A DNA stretch of 64,000 bases from 55-13 sp037190145. GTDB lineage: Bacteria; Armatimonadota; Fimbriimonadia; Fimbriimonadales; Fimbriimonadaceae. Below, piece by piece: positions 17,389 through 26,264 of this stretch (the first letter of the stretch is position 1; the number at the start of each line of letters is the position of its first letter). The translations under genes and the position numbers were made by a program. The DNA is taken from contig JBBCJU010000013.1 of NCBI GenBank assembly GCA_037190145.1, forward strand, positions 62,001 to 126,000. The letters are read 5' to 3'. A model generated the notes under the pieces. That model ran no database searches. It worked only from the letters and a program-made list of their open reading frames with translations, and was not told the DNA's origin.

Positions 17389-18035
17389 ATGCGCTCGATG
17401 ATAAAGTTTTGATCAGAAGGACCGTAAGAGGTGCGGAGCACCATGCCACTTCCTGAAACATACATAGCCAAACCGTCCACCGAAATTAAGTGCGCCGATA
17501 CAGATTTCCCACCAAGCTTTATCTGGCGCGGCCCCTTATAGACTTGCACAACTCGTACCCACTTGAGCGTATCTAGATCGAGCTCCCAATAGACGTCTTT
17601 TTCTCCAACTTTGGGGCGATAGTGGATGAACCACATATTAGACATGCCTTTAACTTTGCCCTTTGGATACGACACGACCTTGCTAATGGATTTACCGTTA
17701 TCGGTGGAAATCACGTGAGCACCGTCTTTCTTGTAATTCACGCTAGCGATACTGGATTCATCATTGGTTTTTTGCGAACTGCTTTCTCGAATCGGCGTAC
17801 CATCCTTCGCCGTGAGAAAACTCATGGATAACTCCATGAGTTCGCCAAAGAAAGTCATTGTGCTATCCATCTCTAGTAAGACCGACCCGTCTGCGTTCTT
17901 CACCTGAGTAATCTTTGCATTCCCAATCTGCTTGCCCTCAAACAGAACTCTATACGTGGCTTGTTCAGCAAAGGCCGCCACCGACAGCAGGAAGCTTAGG
18001 ACCAAGGCACCGGTGAGTCTGAGGATGCTCTTCAT
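17385..18035 (-). CDS. Exported protein of unknown function
   Basis: A 216-aa protein with a clear signal peptide (LTGALVLSFLLSVAAFA, cleaved before EQATYRV). The mature part is beta-rich: YRVLFEGKQIGNAKITQV, then MDSTMTFFGELMELSM, ending in VLRTSYGPSDQNFIIERI. The layout resembles DUF3108-like periplasmic proteins, but I cannot name a family with confidence. It has no neighbours in an operon and lies convergent to the glycosylase gene. Confidence 0.7.
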   Translation of the reverse strand: MKSILRLTGALVLSFLLSVAAFAEQATYRVLFEGKQIGNAKITQVKNADGSVLLEMDSTMTFFGELMELSMSFLTAKDGTPIRESSSQKTNDESSIASVNYKKDGAHVISTDNGKSISKVVSYPKGKVKGMSNMWFIHYRPKVGEKDVYWELDLDTLKWVRVVQVYKGPRQIKLGGKSVSAHLISVDGLAMYVSGSGMVLRTSYGPSDQNFIIERI

Positions 18036-18237
18036 TTACAATTCACTTTAAACAATTTTCTAACCCGTTGCATTTCAAGTCAAAAGGTTCTCAGGAGATT
18101 ACCCTCCCATCTCATCTTCCTTGCTCCTAACCAATATTTGCTTTTAGGCGGATAAAGGCTAGGCCATAGATAATCCTTTAAGCCAGACCCGAGGTACAAC
18201 GTAGTGGAAAGAGCAATCTTGACCCCTGGTTCATGAT

Positions 18238-18639
18238 ATGGGAAGGCTATTTTTAAGATGGGTTTTGCTGGCGTTTTCGGTGTTCGCTGCGTCCCTCGTT
18301 AGCCAAGCCATCGGCCTCGGGTTTAAAGTCAAGTACCAGGAAGCAAACGATCTTATTCCCCTAATGATTGGGGTCGCGATTTTGGCTTTTCTGAACGCCA
18401 CGCTTGGCAAGATTCTCAAAGTTCTCACCCTTCCTCTCAGTTGCTTGACGCTTGGACTTTTCTCACTTGTAGTCAATGCCGCCGTACTGATGATCGCCGC
18501 AAGCCTAAAGGTTGGATTTGAGATCACAGACGAAGGATTTAAGGGCTTTCTAGCCGCGCTTATTGCCAGTGTCATCATCGCATTTATAAACGGAGTTCTC
18601 GGCGTCTTCCTTCCGGATGACGACAAGGACGATGATTAA
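18238..18639 (+). CDS. Holin-4-like small membrane protein (YvlD-type)
   Basis: A 133-aa membrane protein of the phage-holin family 4_2 type that is common as a chromosomal gene and does not imply a prophage. Four hydrophobic segments are visible (around residues 5-25, 38-55, 60-85 and 100-125), with LPLSCLTLGLFSLVVNA typical of the family. It ends in an acidic DDDKDDD tail. It overlaps the start of the yvcK gene, so the two are coupled. Function unknown. Confidence 0.8.
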   Translation: MGRLFLRWVLLAFSVFAASLVSQAIGLGFKVKYQEANDLIPLMIGVAILAFLNATLGKILKVLTLPLSCLTLGLFSLVVNAAVLMIAASLKVGFEITDEGFKGFLAALIASVIIAFINGVLGVFLPDDDKDDD

Positions 18640-19939
18640 TCGCTACAAAGTAAGGCGGTTTTTCTCACCCGCCACCGGTCTTTGGAAGCCTGGTCTAGTC
18701 GCTATCTTCGGCCTGGTCATGCTTCTGTCCGGGATCGCCCTTAGCCTCCGAACTGGACTCATCAATGGTCTAAACCTGTTTGGTAGATGGGCGGGCGGCG
18801 TTCTAACAAATCTTGTTGGGAATGACCAAGATGTAAGCGCTCACATCATGGGTCTGGGCTTCATTCTGCTTGGGCTCACACTGGTCTATACCGGTAGCCG
18901 AGCCGTGATTCGACGAATCATTGAAACCATGAATCCTGGCCGTAGCCGGGGACTCGCCAATGATTACATCCGCCGTCAACGCCTAGCTCAAGGTCCTCAC
19001 ATCGTTGCCTTAGGGGGCGGTACGGGCTTAAGCACTCTACTACGGGGTCTGAAGCAACATTCCTCAAACATCACCGCCATTGTCACGGTAACCGATGATG
19101 GTGGTTCCAGCGGACAATTGATTCGAGAGAAAGGAATGATCCCTCCGGGTGATATCCGCAACTGTTTAGTCGCTTTGGCAGATGCGGAAAAGGCGATGAC
19201 AGACCTCTTCCAACACCGTTTCAAAGAGGATAGCGGCAACCTCAGCGGTCACTCCATGGGCAATTTGCTCATTGCAGCGTTGGTTGATCAGACGCGGGGC
19301 GACTTTGAGAAAGCCGTTGAATCAGCGAGCGCCGTTTTGGCAATCCGCGGGCAGGTTATTCCCTCTACTCTCGCTCATGTTCGATTGCGCGCTGTCGTTG
19401 AGGGTGGAGTTGAGATTAGCGGTGAAACCGCGATTGTTGAAGCAGGAAAGAGAATTCGCAAGATCTTCTTGGACCCCGCCAGTGTTGAGCCTCACCCAAG
19501 CGCTTTGGAGGCTATCGCGAGCGCGGACATCATTGTAGTTGGGCCTGGGAGCGTTTTCACCAGTGTTATCCCCAACCTCCTTGTACCGGGAGTTGCTGAA
19601 GCCTTACGCGCCTCTGATGCCCCTAAGGTTTATATTTGCAACGTCATGACCCAACCTGGGGAGAGCGATAGCTTTACCGCCAGTGAGCACCTGATGGCCA
19701 TCCTGAACAACGTAGAAACCCGCATTTTCGACTACGTTTTCATCAACTCTGCGGCACCCAGCGAAGCTTCGCTGGAGTCTTATCGGGAAGCTGGGCAACA
19801 CTGGGTAGAACCCGATCCAGACCGAATTCGCAGTATGGGCTACAAAGTTATTACTGGAAACTTCATGAGTGATTCAGATGTGGTGCGGCATGATCCTATG
19901 CGTCTTGCCGAGCGAATCCTTAAACTGGTTGGGAAGTAG
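18617..19939 (+). CDS. yvcK: YvcK/CofD-family gluconeogenesis factor
   Basis: A 440-aa protein. The N-terminus has two membrane segments (about residues 28-45 and 74-93). The cytosolic YvcK domain follows: HIVALGGGTGLSTLLRGLK, VTVTDDGGSSGQLIREKGMI and PPGDIRNCLVALAD. YvcK-like proteins bind UDP-sugars and support gluconeogenic growth and cell shape in firmicutes. Whether that role holds here is inference. The start may instead be the ATG at 18632; both overlap the holin-like gene. It is followed after 29 bases by gmk. Confidence 0.9.
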   Translation: MTTRTMINRYKVRRFFSPATGLWKPGLVAIFGLVMLLSGIALSLRTGLINGLNLFGRWAGGVLTNLVGNDQDVSAHIMGLGFILLGLTLVYTGSRAVIRRIIETMNPGRSRGLANDYIRRQRLAQGPHIVALGGGTGLSTLLRGLKQHSSNITAIVTVTDDGGSSGQLIREKGMIPPGDIRNCLVALADAEKAMTDLFQHRFKEDSGNLSGHSMGNLLIAALVDQTRGDFEKAVESASAVLAIRGQVIPSTLAHVRLRAVVEGGVEISGETAIVEAGKRIRKIFLDPASVEPHPSALEAIASADIIVVGPGSVFTSVIPNLLVPGVAEALRASDAPKVYICNVMTQPGESDSFTASEHLMAILNNVETRIFDYVFINSAAPSEASLESYREAGQHWVEPDPDRIRSMGYKVITGNFMSDSDVVRHDPMRLAERILKLVGK

Positions 19940-19968
19940 ATTCTGGTACGGTCAGATTTCGAGTAGAT

Positions 19969-20514
19969 ATGAACGGGCGATTAGTCATTTTAAGTGGGCC
20001 AAGCGGAGTTGGCAAAGACACCGTCATTAACGAATGGCGCAAACGCAATTCGCACGTCGAACGAGTAGTGGCTTACACCACCCGCGCACCTCGAACCGGA
20101 GAAGTAGCCGGAGTTGATTACCACTTTGTGCCGGTCGAAGCCTTTCATCAAATGGCTGAAGCCGGAGAGTTCCTGGAATACAAGGAAGTGCACGGCAATT
20201 TCTACGCAACGCCTTTACTAGACATGGATCGAATGCTTCAGGACGGCAAAATCGCAATCCTCAAGATTGATGTCCAAGGTGCTTTATCTGCGATGGACTT
20301 ACGACCGGATGCCATTTCCGTATTTCTTCTTCCTCCTTCCCGAGAGGAACTAGAGCGACGAATCCGAGGTCGAGGCACCGACGATGCTGCGACTATCGAA
20401 AAAAGACTTCGAAATGCAACGGAAGAGATCGAACTCGCAGACCGCTACCACCACCAAGTCACAAACGACGATCTAGAACGAGTCATCCGTGAGTTGGAGG
20501 AGATCATTGCCTAG
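19969..20514 (+). CDS. gmk: Guanylate kinase
   Basis: Phosphorylates GMP to GDP. At 181 aa it has the standard length, with P-loop SGPSGVGKDT near the N-terminus, the GMP-binding TTRAPRTGEVAGVDYHFV, and VQGALSAMDLRPDAISVFL. The P-loop carries Asp-Thr in place of the common Ser-Thr after the lysine, which is tolerated. It overlaps coaBC by 8 bases, and both follow yvcK, giving a likely yvcK-gmk-coaBC transcript. Confidence 0.94.
   Translation: MNGRLVILSGPSGVGKDTVINEWRKRNSHVERVVAYTTRAPRTGEVAGVDYHFVPVEAFHQMAEAGEFLEYKEVHGNFYATPLLDMDRMLQDGKIAILKIDVQGALSAMDLRPDAISVFLLPPSREELERRIRGRGTDDAATIEKRLRNATEEIELADRYHHQVTNDDLERVIRELEEIIA
20494..20500 (+). promoter_or_regulatory. Ribosome-binding site fixing the coaBC TTG start
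   Basis: GGAGGAG lies 6 bases before TTG at 20507, inside the end of gmk. The first in-frame ATG (20489) lies upstream of this site, so initiation at the TTG is much more likely. Confidence 0.75.
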
Positions 20515-21682
20515 GGTTGTCCTCGGGGTATCAGGCTCTATAGCGGCTTACCGCGCCGCCGATCTTGCCAGAGACCTGATGCGCGCAGGGTTTGCCGTTC
20601 GAGTCTGCTTAACCGACGCCGCTCAAAGATTTGTAACCCCGATTCTGTTCGAAACCTTAACGGGTGGCCCGTGCCTTATCGATACATTCGATGAACCTGA
20701 ACGGGGTAGGATGGCGCACCTAGATTGGGCTCGGCAAGCCGACCTGATGGTCTTAGCTCCCGCCAGCGCCAATACCATCAACCGGATTGCGAACGGCATT
20801 GGCGACGACATGTTGACCACGATGGCTTTGGCTTATGAAGGCCCCATGGTCATTGCCCCTGCCATGAACCCGGCAATGTACTTGCACCCCGAAACGCAAG
20901 CTTCACTCCGCAAACTATCTTCTCGTGCGGCCGCCATTATCGAGCCCATTGAAGGCGATGTAGTCGCAGGCGAACATGGCAAAGGAAAGCTCGCCCCTAA
21001 CGAAGCGATCGTTTCTGTTTGTATCGGAATGTCGACAAAGTCAGACACCCTATGGCGTCGAAAAGTGTTAATCACATCTGGTCCCACCCAGGAACCGATT
21101 GACGATGTGAGATACATCACAAACCGTTCCAGCGGAAAGATGGGAGCGGCATTAGCGCAAGCCGCCCTATTGATGGGAGCAGACGTCACGGTCATCGCCG
21201 GTCCTTCAGATGTACCTTATCCTCGAAACGCAGTGAAGATTCCTGTTCGCACCGCAGAGCAGATGTTGAATGCAGCGCGCAAGGAAGTTGAAGACTCGCA
21301 CTTAGTTATCGGTGCCGCTGCAGTTGCTGATTACCGAGTAGAGACTCCAACCGCGGGGAAGATCCGACGATCCAGCAAGAAAATGAACCTGGAGTTGATA
21401 CCTAACCCAGACATTATTGCCGAGCTTGCGAAATCAGGAAAGCGAACGATCGGTTTTGCTGCTGAACCTAGCCTCGATTTAGAAATAGCGGAAGCCAAAT
21501 TGAAGCGCAAAGGACTCTATGCCATCGCCCACAATGATGTTTCTAACCCTAAAATCGGATTTGAATCTGAACTCAACCAAGTGACACTTCTTACTAAAGA
21601 CGGTGAAAGACTTGAAAGCCCGTTGGACAGCAAACTCCAAGTGGCGATGTGGATTCTAGATAAGGTTGCGAAGAACCTATAA
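20507..21682 (+). CDS. coaBC: CoaBC, phosphopantothenoylcysteine decarboxylase/synthetase
   Basis: Bifunctional enzyme of coenzyme A synthesis. The N-terminal CoaC half (flavoprotein) has GVSGSIAAYRAADL, LAPASANTINRIANGIGDDM and APAMNPAMY. The C-terminal CoaB half begins near VLITSGPTQEPIDDVRYITN with RSSGKMG and ends with AHNDVSNPKIGFESE. The start is TTG at 20507 (391 aa), set by GGAGGAG; it overlaps gmk by 8 bases. Its stop overlaps that of the convergent comEA-like gene by 6 bases. Confidence 0.95.
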   Translation: MPRVVLGVSGSIAAYRAADLARDLMRAGFAVRVCLTDAAQRFVTPILFETLTGGPCLIDTFDEPERGRMAHLDWARQADLMVLAPASANTINRIANGIGDDMLTTMALAYEGPMVIAPAMNPAMYLHPETQASLRKLSSRAAAIIEPIEGDVVAGEHGKGKLAPNEAIVSVCIGMSTKSDTLWRRKVLITSGPTQEPIDDVRYITNRSSGKMGAALAQAALLMGADVTVIAGPSDVPYPRNAVKIPVRTAEQMLNAARKEVEDSHLVIGAAAVADYRVETPTAGKIRRSSKKMNLELIPNPDIIAELAKSGKRTIGFAAEPSLDLEIAEAKLKRKGLYAIAHNDVSNPKIGFESELNQVTLLTKDGERLESPLDSKLQVAMWILDKVAKNL

Positions 21683-22435
21683 ACGAACATAGGGACGAAT
21701 CGCTTCCATTTTCTTGGGGCCAATCCCTTTCACCGCCATCAACTCATCGATGGATGTAAAGCCTCCGCTCTCACGTCGGTATTGAAGAATTTTTTGGGCG
21801 GTTGAAGGGCCAACTCCGGGCAACTTCTCTAAATCGGCTTGAGAACCTGTATTCAATGAAATGGAACCTTGAGCGGGGATTGCTTTGGTTTTGCTGGTAG
21901 ATCGGGACGGAGATTTTTCAGGTTCCACAACCGTGTTCCCTGGCGAGAGAGCCGCACCTCCCCGATACTCTTCAGGAACCTGAACTCGGAAAGGCTCAAT
22001 CGTTCCGCTTAACCCCTTTGGCCTTCGACTAGAAGCTGCCACTTTAGGCTGGGTTACAGTCTGCTCTGACTTGATCTTAGCCGGGATATGAATGCTAGCT
22101 CCGTCCTGAATTCGGGCGGCCAGGTTCCATTGACTCAAATCGGCATGCGGTTTAGCTCCCCCTGCTTCCCGAATAGCGTCATGTACTCGTGCATCCGGTT
22201 GCAGTCGGTATACACCGGGTTTTCGCACCGCCCCACTGACCTGAACAATCGGCAAAGCCTGTGCAGGCTCTTTAGGAGGATTGGCCTTTGTCTCCTTCAG
22301 AGGCTCTAGTTTTTCAAAAGTAATATCAGAATCTGGCTTGGATTTCCAATGCCCAACAAAAAGGAAGGTGGCGACAATCGCGACACCCCACCCAGTAATC
22401 TTGAGAGCCTCCTTCTTAGGGAGTTGAGAGAGCAT
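21677..22435 (-). CDS. comEA: ComEA-like helix-hairpin-helix protein
   Basis: A 252-aa protein: one membrane anchor (about residues 12-28), an SLBB-type domain (about 60-120, VSGAVRKPGVYRLQPDARVH), a proline/serine-rich linker, and two HhH motifs at the C-terminus (LEKLPGVGPSTAQKILQYR and LMAVKGIGPKKMEAI). This is the ComEA layout; ComEA binds incoming DNA outside the inner membrane during transformation. No other competence gene lies nearby. It is last in the efp-to-comEA run on the minus strand. Confidence 0.88.
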   Translation of the reverse strand: MLSQLPKKEALKITGWGVAIVATFLFVGHWKSKPDSDITFEKLEPLKETKANPPKEPAQALPIVQVSGAVRKPGVYRLQPDARVHDAIREAGGAKPHADLSQWNLAARIQDGASIHIPAKIKSEQTVTQPKVAASSRRPKGLSGTIEPFRVQVPEEYRGGAALSPGNTVVEPEKSPSRSTSKTKAIPAQGSISLNTGSQADLEKLPGVGPSTAQKILQYRRESGGFTSIDELMAVKGIGPKKMEAIRPYVRL

Positions 22436-22479
22436 TAAGTGCTCAATTCTATGTTACTTAGATGAGTTCCTTCTGAGAT

Positions 22480-23403
22480 TTATAAACCTGGTAATCCTAA
22501 CTCCAAAAGGGCATGTCGCCAACCTCGGACGCTGACTCTGCACCCTCCTGTTCTGAGCGCAAAAAGGAATCTTTCCAAGATAAGGGAACCCAGATGAATC
22601 GTCTTTTCCCTCCCGGGCTCTAGTCCGGGTACTGAAGCTCTTTCCTCATCACTCATGGGAGCTAACCATCCAAATGCCTTGCTGACTTCCTCATAGTCCA
22701 ACCAGGCTCCGTGAACACGATCTGGTTCCCAATGAGTCATCTTCTCACGAATGGAGATTAGGTTCGTTCCACTTGCTCCTAAAACAACCGCCGCGCCGCT
22801 TTCGTGAGGTCGATAGCAAAGACCGATCAAATCATCAATCGCTGCAATTCCCTCAAACATCTCTTTAGGAGTGATTCGCTCTGAAGGAAAGTGAGTGCTT
22901 CTCAGGCCAAGAGTGCCCACGGGGTAACTGCGCCGAAAACGGACAACCCATTGCCCCTCCACCTGATCTGCGGTCACAAGTTCGGTGCTGTGTCCGCCCG
23001 GGTCAATGATCGAAATCCGACGTTCTTTAGCAAACATTGGATCCGTTGCGACCGACAGAAAGCCTAGTTCGGCTTCATTTTCGCCGGAGAGAACGGTAAC
23101 CGGCGTACCCTGCATCTCTGCCCGCTTTTGAAAATCGGACGTGTTAGAAGCGATTCTAGCCGCCATTGTGGCGGCAGCCTGAATACTCTCGACTCCCAAT
23201 TCCTGTGCTGTAGCAAAGAATTGGGCCAAGGCTTTCAAAGTGGCATCCATTCCAGGCTCACCTAAGAGCCCAGTCGCCTTTGTGCCGTCTCCTAGGGCGG
23301 TCACAGCGGTGTCTTCGTAAATCTGTTGCCAGGACTCTCCAGCCCTTTCCGCCACTACCAAAAGAACAGAGTTCGAGCCAACATCAATGACCGCTTTTCG
23401 CAC
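22480..23403 (-). CDS. Ppx/GppA-family phosphatase
   Basis: A 307-aa member of the exopolyphosphatase/guanosine pentaphosphatase family (ASKHA fold). Motif 1 is VIDVGSNSVLLVVAE and motif 2 is IIDPGGHSTELVTA; the family Glu is expected in LSGENEAELGFL. At about 300 aa it is the short form, lacking the C-terminal HD-like domain of GppA. The start is GTG at 23403, 9 bases after the rtcA stop with AGG nearby. It probably degrades polyphosphate or pppGpp; which one is not clear. Confidence 0.88.
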   Translation of the reverse strand: MRKAVIDVGSNSVLLVVAERAGESWQQIYEDTAVTALGDGTKATGLLGEPGMDATLKALAQFFATAQELGVESIQAAATMAARIASNTSDFQKRAEMQGTPVTVLSGENEAELGFLSVATDPMFAKERRISIIDPGGHSTELVTADQVEGQWVVRFRRSYPVGTLGLRSTHFPSERITPKEMFEGIAAIDDLIGLCYRPHESGAAVVLGASGTNLISIREKMTHWEPDRVHGAWLDYEEVSKAFGWLAPMSDEERASVPGLEPGREKTIHLGSLILERFLFALRTGGCRVSVRGWRHALLELGLPGL

Positions 23404-23412
23404 CCCGATAGA

Positions 23413-24474
23413 CTACCTGCGGACGCTGACTTCCCCAGGTTCGCCCTCGCTCCCCTTCACCGTTATATGAATCGGCAAGAACTGCTTGATAACCCAAACA
23501 ATGGTTAAGAAACGTTTTGTAAGGCGGGAAACGGTGAAGACTGTTTCCCCGTCCGCAAAGATAGCCGTGGGGAGGATCTGATCGGCGAGGTAAGCGTCTA
23601 CAGATGCATTTGACCGAACCCACTCGTAGGTATCTTCGAAGGCAGATTGAGCTACCGCCTCAATACGGATTCCTTTTGCGCCCATGGCAGTCGCTCCTCC
23701 CATGCCATTTTCGTATTCCACCCAAGTCGTAATACAAACACCCGGTTTACGAGAATCCACACCGATGATTTCAACCTCAAATGGAATCTTTGCGTTGATG
23801 CCGAGGTTAGTCAGGTGCGCTAAGCCCCGATGAGCGATCGTCATTGGTAGTTCAGAAATCGCAATGGTCGCTCGAGCATTGACGAGTTCACCCCGCTTGC
23901 TCCAGTGGATAGCTTGCAGATGAGAGGGTTCCACTTCAAGCCGCACCTCCCCTCCTCCCTCACGCCCAAAGCCAGCAGATATCTGCTCTGGGAATACATA
24001 GAGACCAAGCTTCTTTTGAGCTCCTAGCGTAACGTTGGCAAAGTAGTCATAACAAAGCGAATGAGAACCATAGGTTTCGCCGCCCAGGCTCACCTGAGAG
24101 TAGGCTCCTGATCTGGCAAGGACTGGCAACAACGCATTGAGCAGCACATTGGCATTTGGAACTCGATTCGCCAGAAGCCTTTCATCTAAGTCTAGAGCCG
24201 ACTTTAAAGGTGCACAACGCCGAGAGGGCAGAAAGCTGAGGGTTGGGGAACCTCGTTCGGCTCCGGTGGTCTCTGCCGCACAAGATACAGCCAGAGCTTT
24301 AACAAGAGTCAAATCCTCGACGTCAACCCCAGGGTGATTAGTGCCCGCCCGCACGTTTTGGATTCGAACGGCTTGCTGAGTCAAAGCCGCCATCGCTAAG
24401 GCTGTTCTAACAAGTGCCCCTCCCCCTTCGCCATGACTACCGTCAATCTGGATAAGGGCGTTGGAAGTGGACAT
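23413..24474 (-). CDS. rtcA: RtcA-family RNA 3'-phosphate cyclase homolog lacking the catalytic His
   Basis: A 353-aa protein of the RNA 3'-terminal phosphate cyclase family: DGSHGEGGGALVRTALAMAA at the start, VRAGTNHPGVDVEDL, LDLDERLLANRVPNANVLL and DAYLADQILPTAIF. In active RtcA the nucleophile that carries AMP is a His in a CHLLTN-like motif. Here the matching segment reads SRLTKRFLTIVWV, with Arg321 where the His should be. Normal ATP-dependent cyclisation is therefore doubtful; eukaryotic Rcl1 is a known inactive relative. It lies 3 bases after the Cys-rich membrane protein gene and 9 before ppx. Confidence 0.85.
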   Translation of the reverse strand: MSTSNALIQIDGSHGEGGGALVRTALAMAALTQQAVRIQNVRAGTNHPGVDVEDLTLVKALAVSCAAETTGAERGSPTLSFLPSRRCAPLKSALDLDERLLANRVPNANVLLNALLPVLARSGAYSQVSLGGETYGSHSLCYDYFANVTLGAQKKLGLYVFPEQISAGFGREGGGEVRLEVEPSHLQAIHWSKRGELVNARATIAISELPMTIAHRGLAHLTNLGINAKIPFEVEIIGVDSRKPGVCITTWVEYENGMGGATAMGAKGIRIEAVAQSAFEDTYEWVRSNASVDAYLADQILPTAIFADGETVFTVSRLTKRFLTIVWVIKQFLPIHITVKGSEGEPGEVSVRR

Positions 24475-24477
24475 TGG

Positions 24478-25551
24478 TTATAGTTTCAGTTTGAAAATGG
24501 CGTGCTCAAGCACCTTGAGGGAGTAGGTCAGCAAGATAATCATCAAACAAACCAGCAACAGCTCCTGAAACGGTGCCGAAACGTTGCGAACACTATCACC
24601 ACCACTGGCATTGAAGGTGAGCTTGCCCACCATCTGCCCCATCGCATTCACGACGCCTGAGGTTAAGCTTAAGAGTGGGATGCGGAAAACTGCATAGACC
24701 ACGATGAATCCGATAACAATGCTCGGTAACAAGGCTCGATACTTATGCTTTTGATGCTCGTTGTAAATGACGCACTGCTTACAACGATCAAACTTTTGAG
24801 AAGCGGTTAGTCGGTTGTTGCGCGGAATAGCAGCGGCTGCGGCGACGGCATCCTTTGGAATCACCTTGTTTTCCATCGCATCGCGTATGACTTGCTCCTC
24901 ACACATACAGCCCACTTGCTCTTTCCAGCATGTTCGACGAGCATGGTAAATCGGGCACTTCTCACGAACAAACTTGCGGCAAAAAGGGAGTTGCCAGCAC
25001 TTCCCGAGGAAAACGTTCTGACGATCCGACTCCTCTTTAACTCCCTTTCCGTACTTCAGTTGATCGGCCTTTGAGCCCTGTTGCGCTCTCAGTCGAACAC
25101 GATTCGCAACATCAAAGACAAGAACGATGATCGCGACCGCGCCTAACGCCATGCCACCGGTTTGAATAATCGCCAGTGCACTTTGAGCAACCTTCGTGGA
25201 GGAGTTCACGCCCACGCTGGTAAGAATCAAGGGTGAGAAATAGAGCAGCCCCGAAACGATGAGAAGCAAGGCAGAAAGAAGCTCTTCACCCCAAAAGAGA
25301 TAGCTGGCCCCAACACCCGCAGAAATCATCCCGCTGACGGTCAGCTTTTGAAAAAGCTCTAGGTTGCTCAGAGCCTGCGCTTCATTCGCAGGGGCACCAC
25401 CCCCACTAAAAGTGAAGGCGTAGTAGATGCAGAAGATAGCCGAGCCAAACCCGACCAGCATCCCAAGATAGAAGATGAACCGCGCGGCCCCAGACAAGAA
25501 ATCGACGAACGCCTCAGCAATACCTCGATCTGATCCGGAACCACGCTGCAT
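24478..25551 (-). CDS. Multi-span membrane protein with a two-CW-like cysteine cluster
   Basis: A 357-aa protein with about four hydrophobic segments in the first half (residues 22-46, 72-92, 95-112, 125-147) and two near the end (about 275-298 and 328-347). Between them is a soluble cysteine-rich loop: CWQLPFCRKFVREKCPIYH, then CWKEQVGCMCEE, and later FDRCKQCVIYN. The pattern CW-C-CP.Y-CW-C-C..C resembles the two-CW zinc- or cluster-binding motif of small soluble proteins, here embedded in a membrane protein. It sits 4 bases after efp and 3 before rtcA. Function unknown. Confidence 0.75.
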   Translation of the reverse strand: MQRGSGSDRGIAEAFVDFLSGAARFIFYLGMLVGFGSAIFCIYYAFTFSGGGAPANEAQALSNLELFQKLTVSGMISAGVGASYLFWGEELLSALLLIVSGLLYFSPLILTSVGVNSSTKVAQSALAIIQTGGMALGAVAIIVLVFDVANRVRLRAQQGSKADQLKYGKGVKEESDRQNVFLGKCWQLPFCRKFVREKCPIYHARRTCWKEQVGCMCEEQVIRDAMENKVIPKDAVAAAAAIPRNNRLTASQKFDRCKQCVIYNEHQKHKYRALLPSIVIGFIVVYAVFRIPLLSLTSGVVNAMGQMVGKLTFNASGGDSVRNVSAPFQELLLVCLMIILLTYSLKVLEHAIFKLKL

Positions 25552-25555
25552 ATCT

Positions 25556-26125
25556 TTACTTCTTGACGCGCTCCACGTAGTCGTCGGTTCGCGTATCTAC
25601 CTTAAGAATATCACCAACATTGATATGGAAAGGAACCTGAATAACCGCGCCGGACTCTAGTTTTGCCGGTTTGGTACTTCCACCACTAACGGTATCACCC
25701 TTATAGCCCGGATCAGTCTCCACAACTTCTTGCTCCACAAAGTTCGGCAACTCATAGCCAAGGGTTTCACCATTGGCAACAAGACTGACGATCTCCATAT
25801 CTTCTTTCAAGTACTTGGATTGATCCCCGAGGGATTCAGGCTTAACCGGAATTTGCTCGTAAGAATCTAAATCCATGAGGATGAGTTCGTCGCCTTGTCG
25901 GTAAAGAAACTGCATCTTCAGCTTTTCGACGAATACCGGCTCTACTCGTTCTCCTGATCTGAACGTTTTCTCTAGAGTCCGGCCAGTCTTCAGATTCCGA
26001 AGTCTGGTCCTTACAAACGCGCCACCTTTCCCGGGTTTTACATGCTGGAATTCGACGATCGTATAAACGTCTCCATCCATGAGAAAGTGCATTCCATTTT
26101 TAAAATCGCTGGTATCAACCGCCAA
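25556..26125 (-). CDS. efp: Elongation factor P
   Basis: EF-P relieves ribosome stalling at polyproline. At 189 aa it has the KOW-like N-domain with HVKPGKGGAFVRTRLRNL, whose tip Lys33 is the usual modification site, and two OB-type domains ending in IQVPFHINVGDILKVDTRT. No modification enzyme gene is nearby. The start is TTG at 26125, supported by AGGAG at 26135-26139 (complement) with good spacing. It heads a compact operon with the Cys-rich membrane protein, rtcA, ppx and possibly comEA. Confidence 0.96.
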   Translation of the reverse strand: MAVDTSDFKNGMHFLMDGDVYTIVEFQHVKPGKGGAFVRTRLRNLKTGRTLEKTFRSGERVEPVFVEKLKMQFLYRQGDELILMDLDSYEQIPVKPESLGDQSKYLKEDMEIVSLVANGETLGYELPNFVEQEVVETDPGYKGDTVSGGSTKPAKLESGAVIQVPFHINVGDILKVDTRTDDYVERVKK

Positions 26126-26134
26126 AACAAACTG

Positions 26135-26139
26135 CTCCT
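26135..26139 (-). promoter_or_regulatory. Ribosome-binding site fixing the efp TTG start
   Basis: AGGAG on the minus strand, 9 bases upstream of the TTG at 26125. No ATG occurs at the matching position, which supports the rare start codon. Confidence 0.7.
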
Positions 26140-26264
26140 ATGAACTTAGATTCAAGCGGCATTGTAGCATTTTAGAGATTTGCCCGATAGTGTGGAAAGG
26201 ACCCAGTTTGATCGCCATCTAATATTCCGAACTATTCCTTGCCTTTTTCGGGTCCCAGGTTCTG

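Noticed and set aside
18238..18639. A holin-like gene as evidence of a prophage.
   Set aside because: No other phage gene is present; this family is common as an ordinary chromosomal gene.
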